NCBI GenBank assembly: GCA_039187815.1
Contig: JBCCZI010000007.1
Location: forward strand, 3,714-67,713
Source: Thermohalobaculum sp039187815
Lineage (GTDB): Bacteria; Pseudomonadota; Alphaproteobacteria; Rhodobacterales; Rhodobacteraceae
DNA: 64,000 bases
Direction: 5' to 3'
Shown here in pieces: positions 1 through 9,105 of the stretch. Within the stretch, counting starts at the first letter, position 1; every line of letters begins with the position of its first letter. A model generated the notes under the pieces. That model did no database searches and was not told the DNA's origin. It saw only the letters and a list, made by a program, of their open reading frames with translations. The position numbers were made by a program, and so were the translations under genes.

Positions 1-1
1 C

Positions 2-2545
2 TCGCAGGCCGCCGCTCTCGGGCTCCCGGTGCCGCCGGCGCTTGTGCTCGGTGGCGCGGCCTTGGAGCGGGTGGCGGGCGATCCCACCGGTTTGGCCGAT
101 GCGATCGCCCCGCTCGAAGCCACGGCCGGAGCGGCTCTCGGTGACCCCGATCAGCCGTTGCTGCTGGCCGTCCGCCCGGGCCTTCCCGGGGCAGGCGCCA
201 TCGTCCCGGCCGTTTTGAACATCGGCCTTGGTCCCGCGATCCAGACATCGCTGGTCGAGCGGGTTGGTCTGCGGGGGGCAGCGGATCTTCGCCGCCGGTT
301 CGTGCAGAGCTATGGCGCTGGGGTCTTGGGGGTCGAGAGCGACAGCTTCGAGTTCGCGCTGCATGATCTGCTGAAAGCCGTCGGTGCCGAGAGCGATGCC
401 GATCTCGAGGCCGAGGCGCTTGAGGACCTGACCGCGCGATGCCTGGCGCTGATTGCCGAGCGCGGCGGCGCGATCCCAACGGATCCGGGGCAACAGCTGG
501 CCGCCGTTCTGGCCAATGGCTTGCGCGCCTGGACGGCGCCCCGGGCCGATCTTCGCCGCCGGGCCCGCGGCATCCCAGACACCACGCCGCTCAGCTTGAT
601 CGTGCAATCCATGGCGCTCGGCATCGGCATGGGGCAGTCCGGTGCGGGCAGCGCAACACGGCGTTGCGCGCGAACGGGCGCTGTCCAACCGTCAGGCCGC
701 TATCTGGCGCTGGCCCAAGGAGAGGAAGCGTTGATGGGCCTGCGCACCCCCACGGTCCTCAGCGCGGAGGAGCGGCGCGCGCTTGGCCTCATCCGACCCG
801 CCATCGAGGAGAGCGCCCCAGCGGTCCACGCCCAGATCACCGAGATCGCCGAGCACCTCGAGCGCGCCTTTGGCGACAGTCACGCGCTGGACTTCGTTGT
901 GGAAAACGGCGCAGTCTCGTTGCTGGAGCTCGCCCCCATGCGCCGCAATGCCCGGGCCGCCTTGCGCATCGCGGTGGAGCTCGCCGACGCCGGGCCATTG
1001 TCGCCCAGCGATGCGGTGCTGCGTGTGGATCCCGGCCACGTGGTCGACCATCTCCATCCCTCGATGGTCCCGGGCCAGCGCGCCGATATCATGGGAACAG
1101 GGCTGGCGGCCTCTCCGGGAGCGGCCTCCGGTGCGCTCGTCTTCTCGTCGGATGCCGCCGAGGCCGCGTCGGCCCGGGGCGAGCCGGCGATCCTGGCCCT
1201 GATCGAGACCGGGCCCGAGGATATCCGCGGCATGCATGCGGCCGCCGGCGTCCTGACCGTGCGCGGTGGGATGACCAGCCATGCGGCGCTGGTCGCGCGC
1301 GGTTTGGGGCGACCCTGCGTGGTTGGCGCCCGCGCGCTCCGGCTCGAGCCTCAGGCCGAGCGCCTCTCCGCCCCCGATGGCCGACAGTTCGGCCCGGGCG
1401 ATATCGTCACCGTCGACGGCACCGAAGGCCGCGTGATCGCCGGCACGGTCGAGACCCAAGCGCCAGAGATCACCGGCGCCTTCGCCCGCCTGATGGATTG
1501 GGTGGATGAGCGGCGGCGGCTCGAGATCCGTGCCAATGCCGACACCGAGGCCGATGCCGCCACGGCCCGCCGCTTTGGCGTCGGCGGGATCGGGCTTTGC
1601 CGCACCGAGCACATGTTCTTCCAGCATGGCCGCATCGCCGCCATGCGCGAGATGATCATGGCCGAGACCGAGGAGGCCCGGCGCACCGCCCTGGCGCGCC
1701 TGCGCCCCATGCAGCGCGCCGATTTCGCCGCGCTCTTTCGTGAGATGGCCGGCCTGCCGGTCGTCGTCCGCCTGCTCGATCCGCCGCTGCACGAGTTCCT
1801 CCCCCGCGGCGAGGCCGATATGGCCGAGATCGCCGATCTCCTCGGCCTGCCCACCGCGCGGGTCAAGCAGCGCGCGCTCGAGCTTGCCGAGTTCAACCCC
1901 ATGCTGGGGCGGCGCGGCTGTCGGATCGGCATCGCCTTTCCCGAGATCTACGAGATGCAGACCCGCGCGATCTTTGAGGCCGCCGCCGAGGCCGGGGCCG
2001 CCACCGGCTCTCCCGTGCGCCCAGAGATCATGCTGCCGCTCATCTCGGCTGTGCGCGAGCTCGAGGTCATCCGCGCCCGCATCGACGCCATCGCCGCCGA
2101 GATGGTCGCCGCAGGCCGGCCCGTCGCCTATACCGTCGGCGTGATGATCGAGACACCGCGGGCCTGCTTGCGCGCCGGAGACATCGCGGCGCGGGCCGAT
2201 TTCCTCAGCTTTGGCACCAATGATCTGACGCAGATGCTCTATGGCCTCAGCCGCGACGATGCGGGGCGGTTCATGCCCGACTATGTCAGCCAAGGCGTGT
2301 TTGCCCACGACCCCTTCCACCGGATCGACGAAGAGGGCGTCGGCGAGATCATCCGCATCGCCATAGACCGGGCCCGAGCCGCCCGCCCGGGCATCTCGAT
2401 CGGGCTCTGCGGCGAACATGGCGGCGACCCGGCCTCAATCGATTTCTGCGAGCGCGCGGGCTTTGACTATGTCTCCTGCTCTCCGTTCCGGCTGCCCGTT
2501 GCCCGATTGGCCGCGGCGCAGGCTCGGTTGCGGCACGGCTCGTGA
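2..2545 (+). CDS. ppdK: Pyruvate phosphate dikinase-like protein, 5' end outside window
   Basis: Partial: the frame is open to the left window edge and the first residues seen (GLPVPP) match a position about 40 residues into the family, so the GTG at 29 is probably not the start. The family interconverts pyruvate, ATP and Pi with PEP, AMP and PPi. The central phosphohistidine motif is intact (GGMTSHAALVARG), as are the PEP-binding domain motifs GLCRTEHMFF, RLLDPPLHEFLP, SFGTNDLTQM and the catalytic-Cys motif GLCGEHGGDP. The N-terminal nucleotide-binding half is divergent: the usual SVRSG..SMPGMMDT stretch reads AVRPG..AGAIVPAV, and the SATGVAFTRNP loop is replaced by SATRRCARTGAV. It could be a functional variant or a paralogue with altered nucleotide use. 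Its stop overlaps the meaB start (GTGA). Confidence 0.85.
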   Translation, partial: SQAAALGLPVPPALVLGGAALERVAGDPTGLADAIAPLEATAGAALGDPDQPLLLAVRPGLPGAGAIVPAVLNIGLGPAIQTSLVERVGLRGAADLRRRFVQSYGAGVLGVESDSFEFALHDLLKAVGAESDADLEAEALEDLTARCLALIAERGGAIPTDPGQQLAAVLANGLRAWTAPRADLRRRARGIPDTTPLSLIVQSMALGIGMGQSGAGSATRRCARTGAVQPSGRYLALAQGEEALMGLRTPTVLSAEERRALGLIRPAIEESAPAVHAQITEIAEHLERAFGDSHALDFVVENGAVSLLELAPMRRNARAALRIAVELADAGPLSPSDAVLRVDPGHVVDHLHPSMVPGQRADIMGTGLAASPGAASGALVFSSDAAEAASARGEPAILALIETGPEDIRGMHAAAGVLTVRGGMTSHAALVARGLGRPCVVGARALRLEPQAERLSAPDGRQFGPGDIVTVDGTEGRVIAGTVETQAPEITGAFARLMDWVDERRRLEIRANADTEADAATARRFGVGGIGLCRTEHMFFQHGRIAAMREMIMAETEEARRTALARLRPMQRADFAALFREMAGLPVVVRLLDPPLHEFLPRGEADMAEIADLLGLPTARVKQRALELAEFNPMLGRRGCRIGIAFPEIYEMQTRAIFEAAAEAGAATGSPVRPEIMLPLISAVRELEVIRARIDAIAAEMVAAGRPVAYTVGVMIETPRACLRAGDIAARADFLSFGTNDLTQMLYGLSRDDAGRFMPDYVSQGVFAHDPFHRIDEEGVGEIIRIAIDRARAARPGISIGLCGEHGGDPASIDFCERAGFDYVSCSPFRLPVARLAAAQARLRHGS

Positions 2546-3492
2546 GCCCGCTTGCCGACGTGGTCAAGGGCGGCAAGCGCGCTCTAGCGCTCGCCTTGTC
2601 GGAGCTGGAGACACGCCCCGGTGACCCAAAAGTCACCGCGCTCCTGGATCTGGCCTTCAACGCGCCTCGCGGGCCGGCGATCGGGCTGACAGGCCCACCT
2701 GGTGTCGGCAAGTCCACCCTGGCCGATGCGCTTATCCGCGCCTGGCGGGCCCGCGGCCTCAGCGTCGGAGTGATCGCGGTCGATCCCTCGTCCCGCGCCT
2801 CCGGGGGCGCGCTGTTGGGAGACCGAACACGGATCACGACCGATCCCGAGGATGGCGGCGTCTTCTTGCGCTCGATGGCCGCGCGCGATCGGCTGGGCGG
2901 GGTTGCGGCCATCACCTGGCCCGCCATGGTGCTCATGCGGGCCTTGTTCGACCGGGTGCTCGTCGAGACGGTCGGCGTCGGCCAGTCCGAGACGGCGATC
3001 GCGGGGCTCTGCGACACAACCGCGCTCTGTGCCCAGCCCGGCTCCGGCGATGCGCTTCAATTCATGAAGGCGGGCGTGATGGAAGTCCCCGACCTCGTGA
3101 TCGTGACCAAGGCCGATCTCGAAGCGCTGGCACGGCGCGCGGTCGCCGATCTGAAGGGGGCCCTCTCGGTCACGAGCGGCGAGGCGAAGGCGCCGGAGGT
3201 TCTCGCCTGCTCGGCGCTCGATGGGCGCGGCATCGACGAAATCGTGACTGCTTTGGCGCGCTTGGAGCCTGCAGGACACCGTTCGCATCGGCATCGGGCG
3301 CAAGCGGCTGCATGGGCGCAATCGGCGATAATGGAAGCATTTGGGCACGCGGGCGTCGCGGCCTTGGCGCGACAATCCGCCGATCCGTCCCAGCCCTTTG
3401 CGGCCATGTCCGCGCTTCGCCTGCGGCTGGATGCGGCCGTCGCGCAAGCCCTCCAGGATCTAGACGGCACAGGCCTCGCGCGAGACGCATAG
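2542..3492 (+). CDS. meaB: MeaB/ArgK-type G3E GTPase (methylmalonyl-CoA mutase chaperone)
   Basis: A 316-aa P-loop GTPase. Visible motifs are the Walker A GPPGVGKST (about residues 52-60), VDPSSRASGGALLGDR, the switch/Walker B region VETVGVGQSE and the base-recognition TKAD. In this family the protein loads and protects adenosylcobalamin on methylmalonyl-CoA mutase or related B12 mutases. The GTG start overlaps the preceding stop codon by 4 nt, which indicates translational coupling with the dikinase gene. No mutase gene is in the window, so its partner is unknown. Confidence 0.88.
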   Translation: MSPLADVVKGGKRALALALSELETRPGDPKVTALLDLAFNAPRGPAIGLTGPPGVGKSTLADALIRAWRARGLSVGVIAVDPSSRASGGALLGDRTRITTDPEDGGVFLRSMAARDRLGGVAAITWPAMVLMRALFDRVLVETVGVGQSETAIAGLCDTTALCAQPGSGDALQFMKAGVMEVPDLVIVTKADLEALARRAVADLKGALSVTSGEAKAPEVLACSALDGRGIDEIVTALARLEPAGHRSHRHRAQAAAWAQSAIMEAFGHAGVAALARQSADPSQPFAAMSALRLRLDAAVAQALQDLDGTGLARDA

Positions 3493-3614
3493 CGGGCTCC
3501 CCTTTTCAATCCGCTGCCGACAGGGTAAAGGAGCGCTGATTGGTTCGAGGGCAACCGCTCTCGGAACCGCTCCGTATTTTCTGGTCGGGGCGGTGCAGAC
3601 CCGGGGGGTCCACA

Positions 3615-4454
3615 ATGCGTGAGTATTGCATGGCGCCAGGCGCCAGAACCATTTTGCGTCGTCTTCGCGTCTGCGGTTTGGCCGGCGCGCTGATCGCCGC
3701 CATCGGAGCGCCGTCGGCCGCGGATACCGGGCGCGAGGGCAGCCTCCTCGCGGCGGGCGCCGTGCGCGGCTTGGCCAACCTGATCGACACCGAGCGGGCC
3801 GCTCTTGCCGCGTTCACCTCAACCGAGATGTTCCAGCACGTGATCGGCCTTCCGCGCCGCGCCGGGAATATGCCGGGCGGAGACCACAGCACCTATCAAG
3901 CGCGGCTCGAAGCGTTGGCCGACCAGGACATGCGCGCCGCCTCCGAGGCCGAGGGCGCCCAGGCCCAGGCCGTGACCGCGTTGCTGAGCGCGGACAACGG
4001 AGGCGCAATCGATCTCTCTGCGATCGAACAGGTCCGGGTCGGCAAGCCGACGGCGGATTGGCAGTGCCTCGCCGAGGCGCTCTACTTCGAGTCGCGCGGT
4101 GAGACCCTGATCGGCCAGATGGCCGTCGCCGAAGTCATTCTGAACCGCGTCGACAGCAGCAAGTTTCCCAACAGTGTCTGCGGCGTCGTGCGCCAGGGCG
4201 AGAGCCGGGCGGGCTGCCAGTTTTCCTATCGCTGCGATGGTCGCTCGGACCAGCCACGCTCGAAGAGCGCCTTTGACCGGGTCGGCAAAGTTGCCTGGGT
4301 GATGCTGCAAGGGCGGCCGCGGATCCTGACCGACAAGGCAACGCACTACCACGCCCTGCATGTCTCACCACGATGGGCGCGCAAAATGGTGCGGACCGCC
4401 AAAATCGGCGATCACCTGTTCTATCGCAAGCGGCTGGTGATCTCGCGCCGCTGA
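3615..4454 (+). CDS. Secreted cell-wall hydrolase, SleB/CwlJ-type domain
   Basis: A 279-aa protein with an N-terminal signal peptide (basic RRLR followed by a hydrophobic stretch, with a likely cut after APSAA). The C-terminal half carries the hydrolase_2 signature: CLAEALYFESRGE, AEVILNRVDSSKFPNSVCGVV, CQFSYRCDG and a late KATHYHA..PRWA segment. The family cleaves peptidoglycan in the periplasm. The ATG at 3615 is chosen because the signal peptide begins there; an upstream TTG in the same frame at 3540 would put about 25 polar residues before it. The stop codon lies inside the left arm of a perfect hairpin. Confidence 0.82.
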   Translation: MREYCMAPGARTILRRLRVCGLAGALIAAIGAPSAADTGREGSLLAAGAVRGLANLIDTERAALAAFTSTEMFQHVIGLPRRAGNMPGGDHSTYQARLEALADQDMRAASEAEGAQAQAVTALLSADNGGAIDLSAIEQVRVGKPTADWQCLAEALYFESRGETLIGQMAVAEVILNRVDSSKFPNSVCGVVRQGESRAGCQFSYRCDGRSDQPRSKSAFDRVGKVAWVMLQGRPRILTDKATHYHALHVSPRWARKMVRTAKIGDHLFYRKRLVISRR

Positions 4455-4482
4455 CGCCGGCCAGTCGCCGGCGTCAGCGGCG
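4446..4482. terminator. Perfect 16-bp stem-loop between convergent genes
   Basis: The core arms GCCGCTGACGCCGGC and GCCGGCGTCAGCGGC, plus one further C-G pair, form a 16-bp stem with the 5-nt loop CAGTC. It sits between the end of the cell-wall hydrolase gene (+) and the end of hemA (-), so it can act for both strands. There is no T-run, so it is a hairpin-type bidirectional terminator or an mRNA 3'-end stabiliser. Confidence 0.75.
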
Positions 4483-4495
4483 AGATGCAGCGGGC

Positions 4496-5722
4496 TTACT
4501 CGGCCGCGCGCGGAAGACGCGCCAGCTTGCACTGCGCCCACAAACTTTCGAGCGCCTCGGCCAGCCGGTCGATATCGCCATCTGAGTGCAGCGGTCCTGG
4601 CGTGAAGCGCAGCCGTTCGGTGCCCTTCGGCACCGTTGGATAGTTGATGGGCTGCACGTAGATCCCCCACTCATCGAGCAGTAGATCCGAGATCCATTTG
4701 CACTTGTGCGGATCGCCCACCATCACGGGCACGATGTGGGAGGGGTTCTCGAGATGCGGCAGGCCGATCTCGTCCAGCTTCGCGCGCAGCCGTGCCACCC
4801 GATCACGTTGGCCTTGGCGCTCGACCCCCGAAGCCTTGAGATGCCGGATCGCCGCGCGCGCGCCAGCCGCGACCGACGGCGGAATGGCGGTGGTGAAGAT
4901 AAACCCGCTCGAAAAGCTGCGAACAAAATCGCAGAGCGCCTTGGTCGCCGTGATGTAGCCGCCCATCACCCCAAAGGCCTTGCCGAGCGTGCCCTCGATC
5001 ACGGTCACGCGGTCCATCAGGCCGCGCTCTTCGGCCACGCCGCCGCCGCGCGGGCCGTACATGCCAACCGCATGCACCTCGTCAAGATAGGTCATGGCGC
5101 CGTAAGCATCGGCCAGATCGCAGATCTCCTCGATCGGCGCGATGTCTCCGTCCATGGAATAGACACTCTCAAAGGCGATCAGTTTCGGCCGGGCCGGGTC
5201 GATCTCCTTGAGATGGCGCTCGAGGTCCACCAGATCGTTGTGCTTCCAGATCCGCTTTTCGGCGCGCGAGTGCCGGATGCCCTCGATCATCGAGGCGTGG
5301 TTCAGGGCATCCGACAGCACCACACAGCCCGGCAAGCGCGAGGCCAGCGTGCCAAGGGCCGCCCAGTTCGACACATAGCCGGATGTGAAGAGCAGCGCGG
5401 CCTCCTTGCCGTGGAGATCCGCAAGCTCGTGCTCAAGCTCCACATGATAGCGGTTCGTGCCCGAGATGTTGCGCGTGCCGCCCGCACCCGCGCCGCACTC
5501 ATCCAGCGCGGTGCGCATGGCCGCCAAGACGTCCGGATGCTGGCCCATGCCGAGATAGTCGTTCGAGCACCAGACCGTGACCTCGCTGCGGCCATCGTCG
5601 TCCTTGCGACGGGTCGCCCGCGGGAAGCTGCCGCAATGCCGCGCCAGGTTGGCAAACACCCGGTAGTTTCCTTCCTCGCGCAGCGCATCCAGGCTGTCCT
5701 GGAAAAAGGCTTGGTAGTCCAT
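4496..5722 (-). CDS. hemA: 5-aminolevulinate synthase
   Basis: A 408-aa PLP enzyme condensing glycine and succinyl-CoA to 5-aminolevulinate, the first tetrapyrrole precursor. Visible motifs are VWCSNDYLGMGQHP, GAGGTRNISGTN, SDALNHASMIEGI, YLDEVHAVGMYGPRG and the PLP-lysine segment GTLGKAFG, with the C-terminal VQPINYPTVPKGTERLR. The start at MDYQAFF is chosen because it matches the family N-terminus and has a GGAGG 9 nt upstream; an in-frame ATG at 5758 is less likely. It is the last gene of the bchF...puhE string, 32 nt after puhE, so precursor supply is coupled to pigment genes. Confidence 0.96.
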   Translation of the reverse strand: MDYQAFFQDSLDALREEGNYRVFANLARHCGSFPRATRRKDDDGRSEVTVWCSNDYLGMGQHPDVLAAMRTALDECGAGAGGTRNISGTNRYHVELEHELADLHGKEAALLFTSGYVSNWAALGTLASRLPGCVVLSDALNHASMIEGIRHSRAEKRIWKHNDLVDLERHLKEIDPARPKLIAFESVYSMDGDIAPIEEICDLADAYGAMTYLDEVHAVGMYGPRGGGVAEERGLMDRVTVIEGTLGKAFGVMGGYITATKALCDFVRSFSSGFIFTTAIPPSVAAGARAAIRHLKASGVERQGQRDRVARLRAKLDEIGLPHLENPSHIVPVMVGDPHKCKWISDLLLDEWGIYVQPINYPTVPKGTERLRFTPGPLHSDGDIDRLAEALESLWAQCKLARLPRAAE

Positions 5723-5754
5723 GCGGTCCGTCCTCCACGTGTTGCCAGTTGGGG

Positions 5755-6549
5755 TCACACCCGGTCCGTCGTTAGGGTCGATCTACGTCGCGCATCCCGG
5801 CTCGGCAACATCCAGCGCCAGAGTGCGGCATCACGAAGCGGCAAAACGAGCAGCCAGTGCTCGATCAGGGCCAAGAGCGTCAGCATGCCCAGCAAAGCAA
5901 AGCCAACGGTGCTCTCCATGGTCTGCGCCGCATAGGCCCGCTCGCCCCACCCGCCGACCGCGCAGGACAGCGCGGTGATCGAGATGGGAAACATCAGGTT
6001 CATGGGGCGGTCGCGGAAATAGCTCTTCAGGTGGTCCAAGCTCTCCGGGATCAGCTCGGCGGCGAGATTGGGCACGCCGAGAAAGAGGTTCAGCTTCGCG
6101 CTGATCCGCGCAAAGAACAGCGTTAGGAACGTCCAGAGACCGAACTGGTTGGGCTCGTTCCAGCTGAGCGCCCCGAGGAGAACGGCCGTCAGCAAAAGCG
6201 CGAGCTCATGCCAAGCCAATGCCTCTACGGCAAAGCGAAAGCGTTGCCAGCCTCCCGCCTCGCTGGGGCAAGGGCTCCGCCGGGGTCCCGTGATCGCGCC
6301 GGTCAGAAACGCGAATTCGTGCCATCCCCAAATCGCGATCGCCGCGGAGAAAGCCACGTAAACGCCGGCCAGCGACGTCTCCTGTGCCGCCCATCCAAAA
6401 GCGATCACCGCGCCCGACAACAGGGGCAGCGACAAGGCCATCACACCCGCCAGCGCCCGGCGCGGCAAGCCGACGGCGACGAGAATGCCGCCGGTGCCAG
6501 CCCACCAGAGAAATAGGGCAAATCCGAGCGCTGTCGCGATCTCGGCCAT
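5755..6549 (-). CDS. puhE: Photosynthetic complex assembly protein PuhE
   Basis: A 264-aa integral membrane protein with about seven hydrophobic segments. It carries the family-typical stretches WGWHEFAFLTG, ALAWHELALL, RISAKLNLFLGVPNLAAELIP and SYFRDRPMNLMFP (DUF3623 type). PuhE affects reaction-centre and LH1 assembly and bacteriochlorophyll production. It starts 3 nt after the acsF stop, so it is in the same transcript. Confidence 0.93.
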   Translation of the reverse strand: MAEIATALGFALFLWWAGTGGILVAVGLPRRALAGVMALSLPLLSGAVIAFGWAAQETSLAGVYVAFSAAIAIWGWHEFAFLTGAITGPRRSPCPSEAGGWQRFRFAVEALAWHELALLLTAVLLGALSWNEPNQFGLWTFLTLFFARISAKLNLFLGVPNLAAELIPESLDHLKSYFRDRPMNLMFPISITALSCAVGGWGERAYAAQTMESTVGFALLGMLTLLALIEHWLLVLPLRDAALWRWMLPSRDARRRSTLTTDRV

Positions 6550-6552
6550 GCG

Positions 6553-7638
6553 TTACCAGACGGGTTCCAGCCGGCTGGAGGCGGGCAGTGTGCTCCGCTT
6601 GACCGGCAGGCAGTAGAGCCTTGCAAAGATCGCGCCGGCCCGCGCCGCGAGACCCGCCTTGCGCACCCATTTCAGCACGCCGCCGCGTTCATCCGCATCC
6701 GCCATCGCCATGCTGACACGCGTGAGCCTGTCAAACAGCTTCCAGATGGTCGGGTTGTCGAGATCGATCTGGATCGGGAAACACTGCTTCGTGATCTCAG
6801 AGGTCAGCGCCAGCACCCGCCGATCATACTCTTCGATCGAGATCCCAAGCGCCTTGTGGAAGGCCGGACGGGCATGATCGCGCACATACATGGTCGCGTA
6901 GACGGCGAGCAGGAAGAACCGGATCCACAAGACATTGCCGCCCCGCAAGAGATGCGGGTTCGCCCGCATCAACAAGCTGAAGGCCTCCCCATGGCGGAAC
7001 TCGTCGTTGCACCATTCCTCGAACCACTTAAAGATCGGGTGAAAGCGCTGCTCAGGATGTTTCTCAAGATGCCGGAAGATCGTGATGTAACGCGCGTACC
7101 CGATTTTCTCGGATAGATACGTCGCATAGTAGATGAACTTGGGCTTGAAGTAGGTGTACTTCTTGGTACGGGTCAAAAAGCCCAAGTTCACGCCGATCCC
7201 GGCCTCTTTCAACGCGTCGTTGATAAAGCCCGCATGGCGCGCTTCGTCCCGCGACATATAGCTGAACAGCTCACAGATATCCGGGTTGCTGCCGCGCTTC
7301 TTCATTTCCTTGTAGAGCACGCAGCCCGAGAACTCGGCCGTCAGCGAACTGACCAAGAAGTCGATCAGCTCCTTGTGCAGCTCCGGATCGAGCGCATCGA
7401 AGTCGATCTCGTCCCAATCCTCGGTCTTCTTGAAGTGCTTCTTGTTCGGGTCTGCCTTCATCTCGGCGATCAGCCGGTCCCATTCCTCGCGCACCGAGGA
7501 GACATCGAGGCGATCCATCTCATCGAAATCGGTGGTGTAGAAGCGCGGCGCCAGCAGAGTCGTCTGCTGCGCCATCGCCGTGGTCTCGTTGACGCCGGCC
7601 TCTCGGGCCACCGCCGCCAGATCCGCTTGGACGTTCAT
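6553..7638 (-). CDS. acsF: Mg-protoporphyrin IX monomethyl ester oxidative (aerobic) cyclase
   Basis: A 361-aa di-iron enzyme that forms the isocyclic E ring of bacteriochlorophyll using O2. Ligand motifs are visible: TAEFSG (Glu about 102), DEARH (131-135), and in the second half EWCNDEFRHGEAF, giving two ExxH motifs. It overlaps orf100 upstream by 4 nt (ATGA) and is followed at 3 nt by puhE. It is the only E-ring cyclase in the window; the anaerobic radical SAM enzyme BchE is not present. Confidence 0.96.
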   Translation of the reverse strand: MNVQADLAAVAREAGVNETTAMAQQTTLLAPRFYTTDFDEMDRLDVSSVREEWDRLIAEMKADPNKKHFKKTEDWDEIDFDALDPELHKELIDFLVSSLTAEFSGCVLYKEMKKRGSNPDICELFSYMSRDEARHAGFINDALKEAGIGVNLGFLTRTKKYTYFKPKFIYYATYLSEKIGYARYITIFRHLEKHPEQRFHPIFKWFEEWCNDEFRHGEAFSLLMRANPHLLRGGNVLWIRFFLLAVYATMYVRDHARPAFHKALGISIEEYDRRVLALTSEITKQCFPIQIDLDNPTIWKLFDRLTRVSMAMADADERGGVLKWVRKAGLAARAGAIFARLYCLPVKRSTLPASSRLEPVW

Positions 7639-7937
7639 AGCCGGGCCTCCTCGGAAAAGCTGAACTCGCAGAGTTCCATGAATTCCAGGTCGCCGGTCGC
7701 TCGGGTCCAGAGGCGTTCGAGCAAGGTGGCCCGGGTCACGGTGGCGTCGCGGCGGATGGTCGCGGTCTCACCGTATGGGACCGCGATCTCCTGGCCGTGG
7801 ACCACGACCTCATCACCTGGCTGGATCTTGACATCGCCATCGAGAATCACGTGCGCGTGCAAACTCTCAAAGGTGTGGCTGATTTCGACGGTACACGGCG
7901 TGGTGAAACGCGTTCGGCTCATCCATCTGTCAATCAT
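7635..7937 (-). CDS. Conserved small protein between puhC and acsF (PuhD position)
   Basis: A 100-aa soluble-looking protein with the recognisable stretch SLHAHVILDGDVKIQPGD, then VHGQEIAVPYGE and the C-terminal LWTRATGDLEFMELCEFSFS. A protein of this kind at this place in the puh/acsF region of many alphaproteobacterial photosynthesis clusters is familiar, but its biochemical role is not established. Its ends overlap puhC and acsF by 4 nt each (ATGA), so it is translationally locked into the operon. It is tempting to call it puhD by position, but I do not assign the name. Confidence 0.85.
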   Translation of the reverse strand: MIDRWMSRTRFTTPCTVEISHTFESLHAHVILDGDVKIQPGDEVVVHGQEIAVPYGETATIRRDATVTRATLLERLWTRATGDLEFMELCEFSFSEEARL

Positions 7938-8407
7938 AGCGCATCCTCCTGTCTGTCACGTATATCGGACATCAACAGGGCGAATGTTGCAAGGTTGTCG
8001 GACCCGAAGCCGCGGAGGTCCGCCCGCCAGCCGGTGAGCGGATCGATCAGCGCCAGCTTGCCGGCGTCAAAGACCAGCAGCTCGACCGGCGCGTCCTTGG
8101 GTACGCCCGCCAAGCCGCGGCGATAGCTCAGCGCTCGAACGATGCCGCGCACGAACCCGTCCTTGCCGTGCGCCAGTTCGCTGGTCACCGCCCCACTCTC
8201 GGGATCATAGACCCGAGTGCCGCCGCCCTCGATCGGCTCGAGCGCGAGGGCATAACGCGCCGTCGCCTCGGCGATTGCGGGCGGCTGGCCCACGGGCTCG
8301 ACCCCGGCCAGGCGCAGGATCGTGACGCCTATCAGCGTCGTGAGCACCAGCCCTCCGGCGCCCAACAACAGCGGACGGGGGATGCGTTCGGGTTCGGTGC
8401 GGGGCAC
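7934..8407 (-). CDS. puhC: Photosynthetic complex assembly protein PuhC
   Basis: A 157-aa protein with one N-terminal membrane anchor (PLLLGAGGLVLTTLIGVTIL) and a periplasmic domain containing the family pattern RGIVRALSYRRG..., LLVFDAGKLALIDPLTGWRADLRGFG and a terminal RDRQE. PuhC assists assembly or reorganisation of the RC-LH1 core. It lies 17 nt after puhB. Confidence 0.92.
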   Translation of the reverse strand: MPRTEPERIPRPLLLGAGGLVLTTLIGVTILRLAGVEPVGQPPAIAEATARYALALEPIEGGGTRVYDPESGAVTSELAHGKDGFVRGIVRALSYRRGLAGVPKDAPVELLVFDAGKLALIDPLTGWRADLRGFGSDNLATFALLMSDIRDRQEDAL

Positions 8408-8424
8408 GGGCTCTCTCCTTCAGC

Positions 8425-9105
8425 TCACTCGGCGGCGACCAGGCCAGGATCGGCCCGCATCGGTTGCGCGTCGACCGGCGGTGCATCGGATGAGGGCGCG
8501 GCTCGGTTCACCTCGGCATCCCGGAGCGCATGTGCCAGGATCTCAGCGACCCGTCCGGCATCGGGCACCGCCCGCAATGCCGGCTCGGCCCGCCCGAAAC
8601 GCCAGGGCCGTACATGCGGCCAGAGCATAAGATAGGCGAGCCGCGTGCTGCCGGTCAGCGTCAGGGGAAGATCGCCCGACCCGTCCCGGTGGCAGCGCAG
8701 CGCCGCCGAGCCGATCCACCGATACGGCAGGTTGAGCGTCACCGTCAGCGCGACCCCGATCCGCATGGCGACCCGGCGCGTGGTGATGGTGTAGATCGTC
8801 GCGCGCGCGGCCGACCAGGCCATCAGCGTCAGAACGCCGGCCGCAGCGAGACCCATCACCAGGAGCATGGCCAGACCGGCCACGATCTCGGCCGGGGCCT
8901 GGTCCGTGACCACCCCATCAATCCCCCGCCAGAGGCCGAGGACGGCAAAGTAGAGCACGACCAGGCGCACCCCGAAGGCCCGCCAGGCCAGCGAGCGCCA
9001 GGCGGGCGCGCCCTGCCAAAGAATGCGCTCCCCTTCGGGCGGACGTTCGGGCAGGCCGCGCACCGGCTCCACCTCGATGTCCTCATTGCCGCGAAGCTGG
9101 ATCAC
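8425..9105 (-). CDS. puhB: Photosynthetic complex assembly protein PuhB
   Basis: A 226-aa membrane protein. Its N-terminus carries the PERPPEGERILWQGAP motif, typical of bacterial PH-domain membrane proteins, followed by two or three hydrophobic segments and YTITTRRVAMRIGVAL.TLNLPYRWI. PuhB helps reaction-centre assembly. I choose the GTG at 9105 because it overlaps the puhA stop (GTGA) and begins the conserved IQLRGNEDIEVEPVRGLP block; the longer frame upstream lies inside puhA and looks non-coding. Confidence 0.93.
   Translation of the reverse strand: MIQLRGNEDIEVEPVRGLPERPPEGERILWQGAPAWRSLAWRAFGVRLVVLYFAVLGLWRGIDGVVTDQAPAEIVAGLAMLLVMGLAAAGVLTLMAWSAARATIYTITTRRVAMRIGVALTVTLNLPYRWIGSAALRCHRDGSGDLPLTLTGSTRLAYLMLWPHVRPWRFGRAEPALRAVPDAGRVAEILAHALRDAEVNRAAPSSDAPPVDAQPMRADPGLVAAE

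Noticed and set aside
692..2419. Long minus-strand ORF (575 codons) opposite the dikinase gene
   Set aside because: It is the antisense shadow of a strongly conserved gene in high-GC DNA; its translation is Gly/Ala/Arg-rich without family motifs.
3540..3614. TTG start for the cell-wall hydrolase
   Set aside because: It would bury the signal peptide behind about 25 polar residues; the ATG at 3615 gives a normal export signal.
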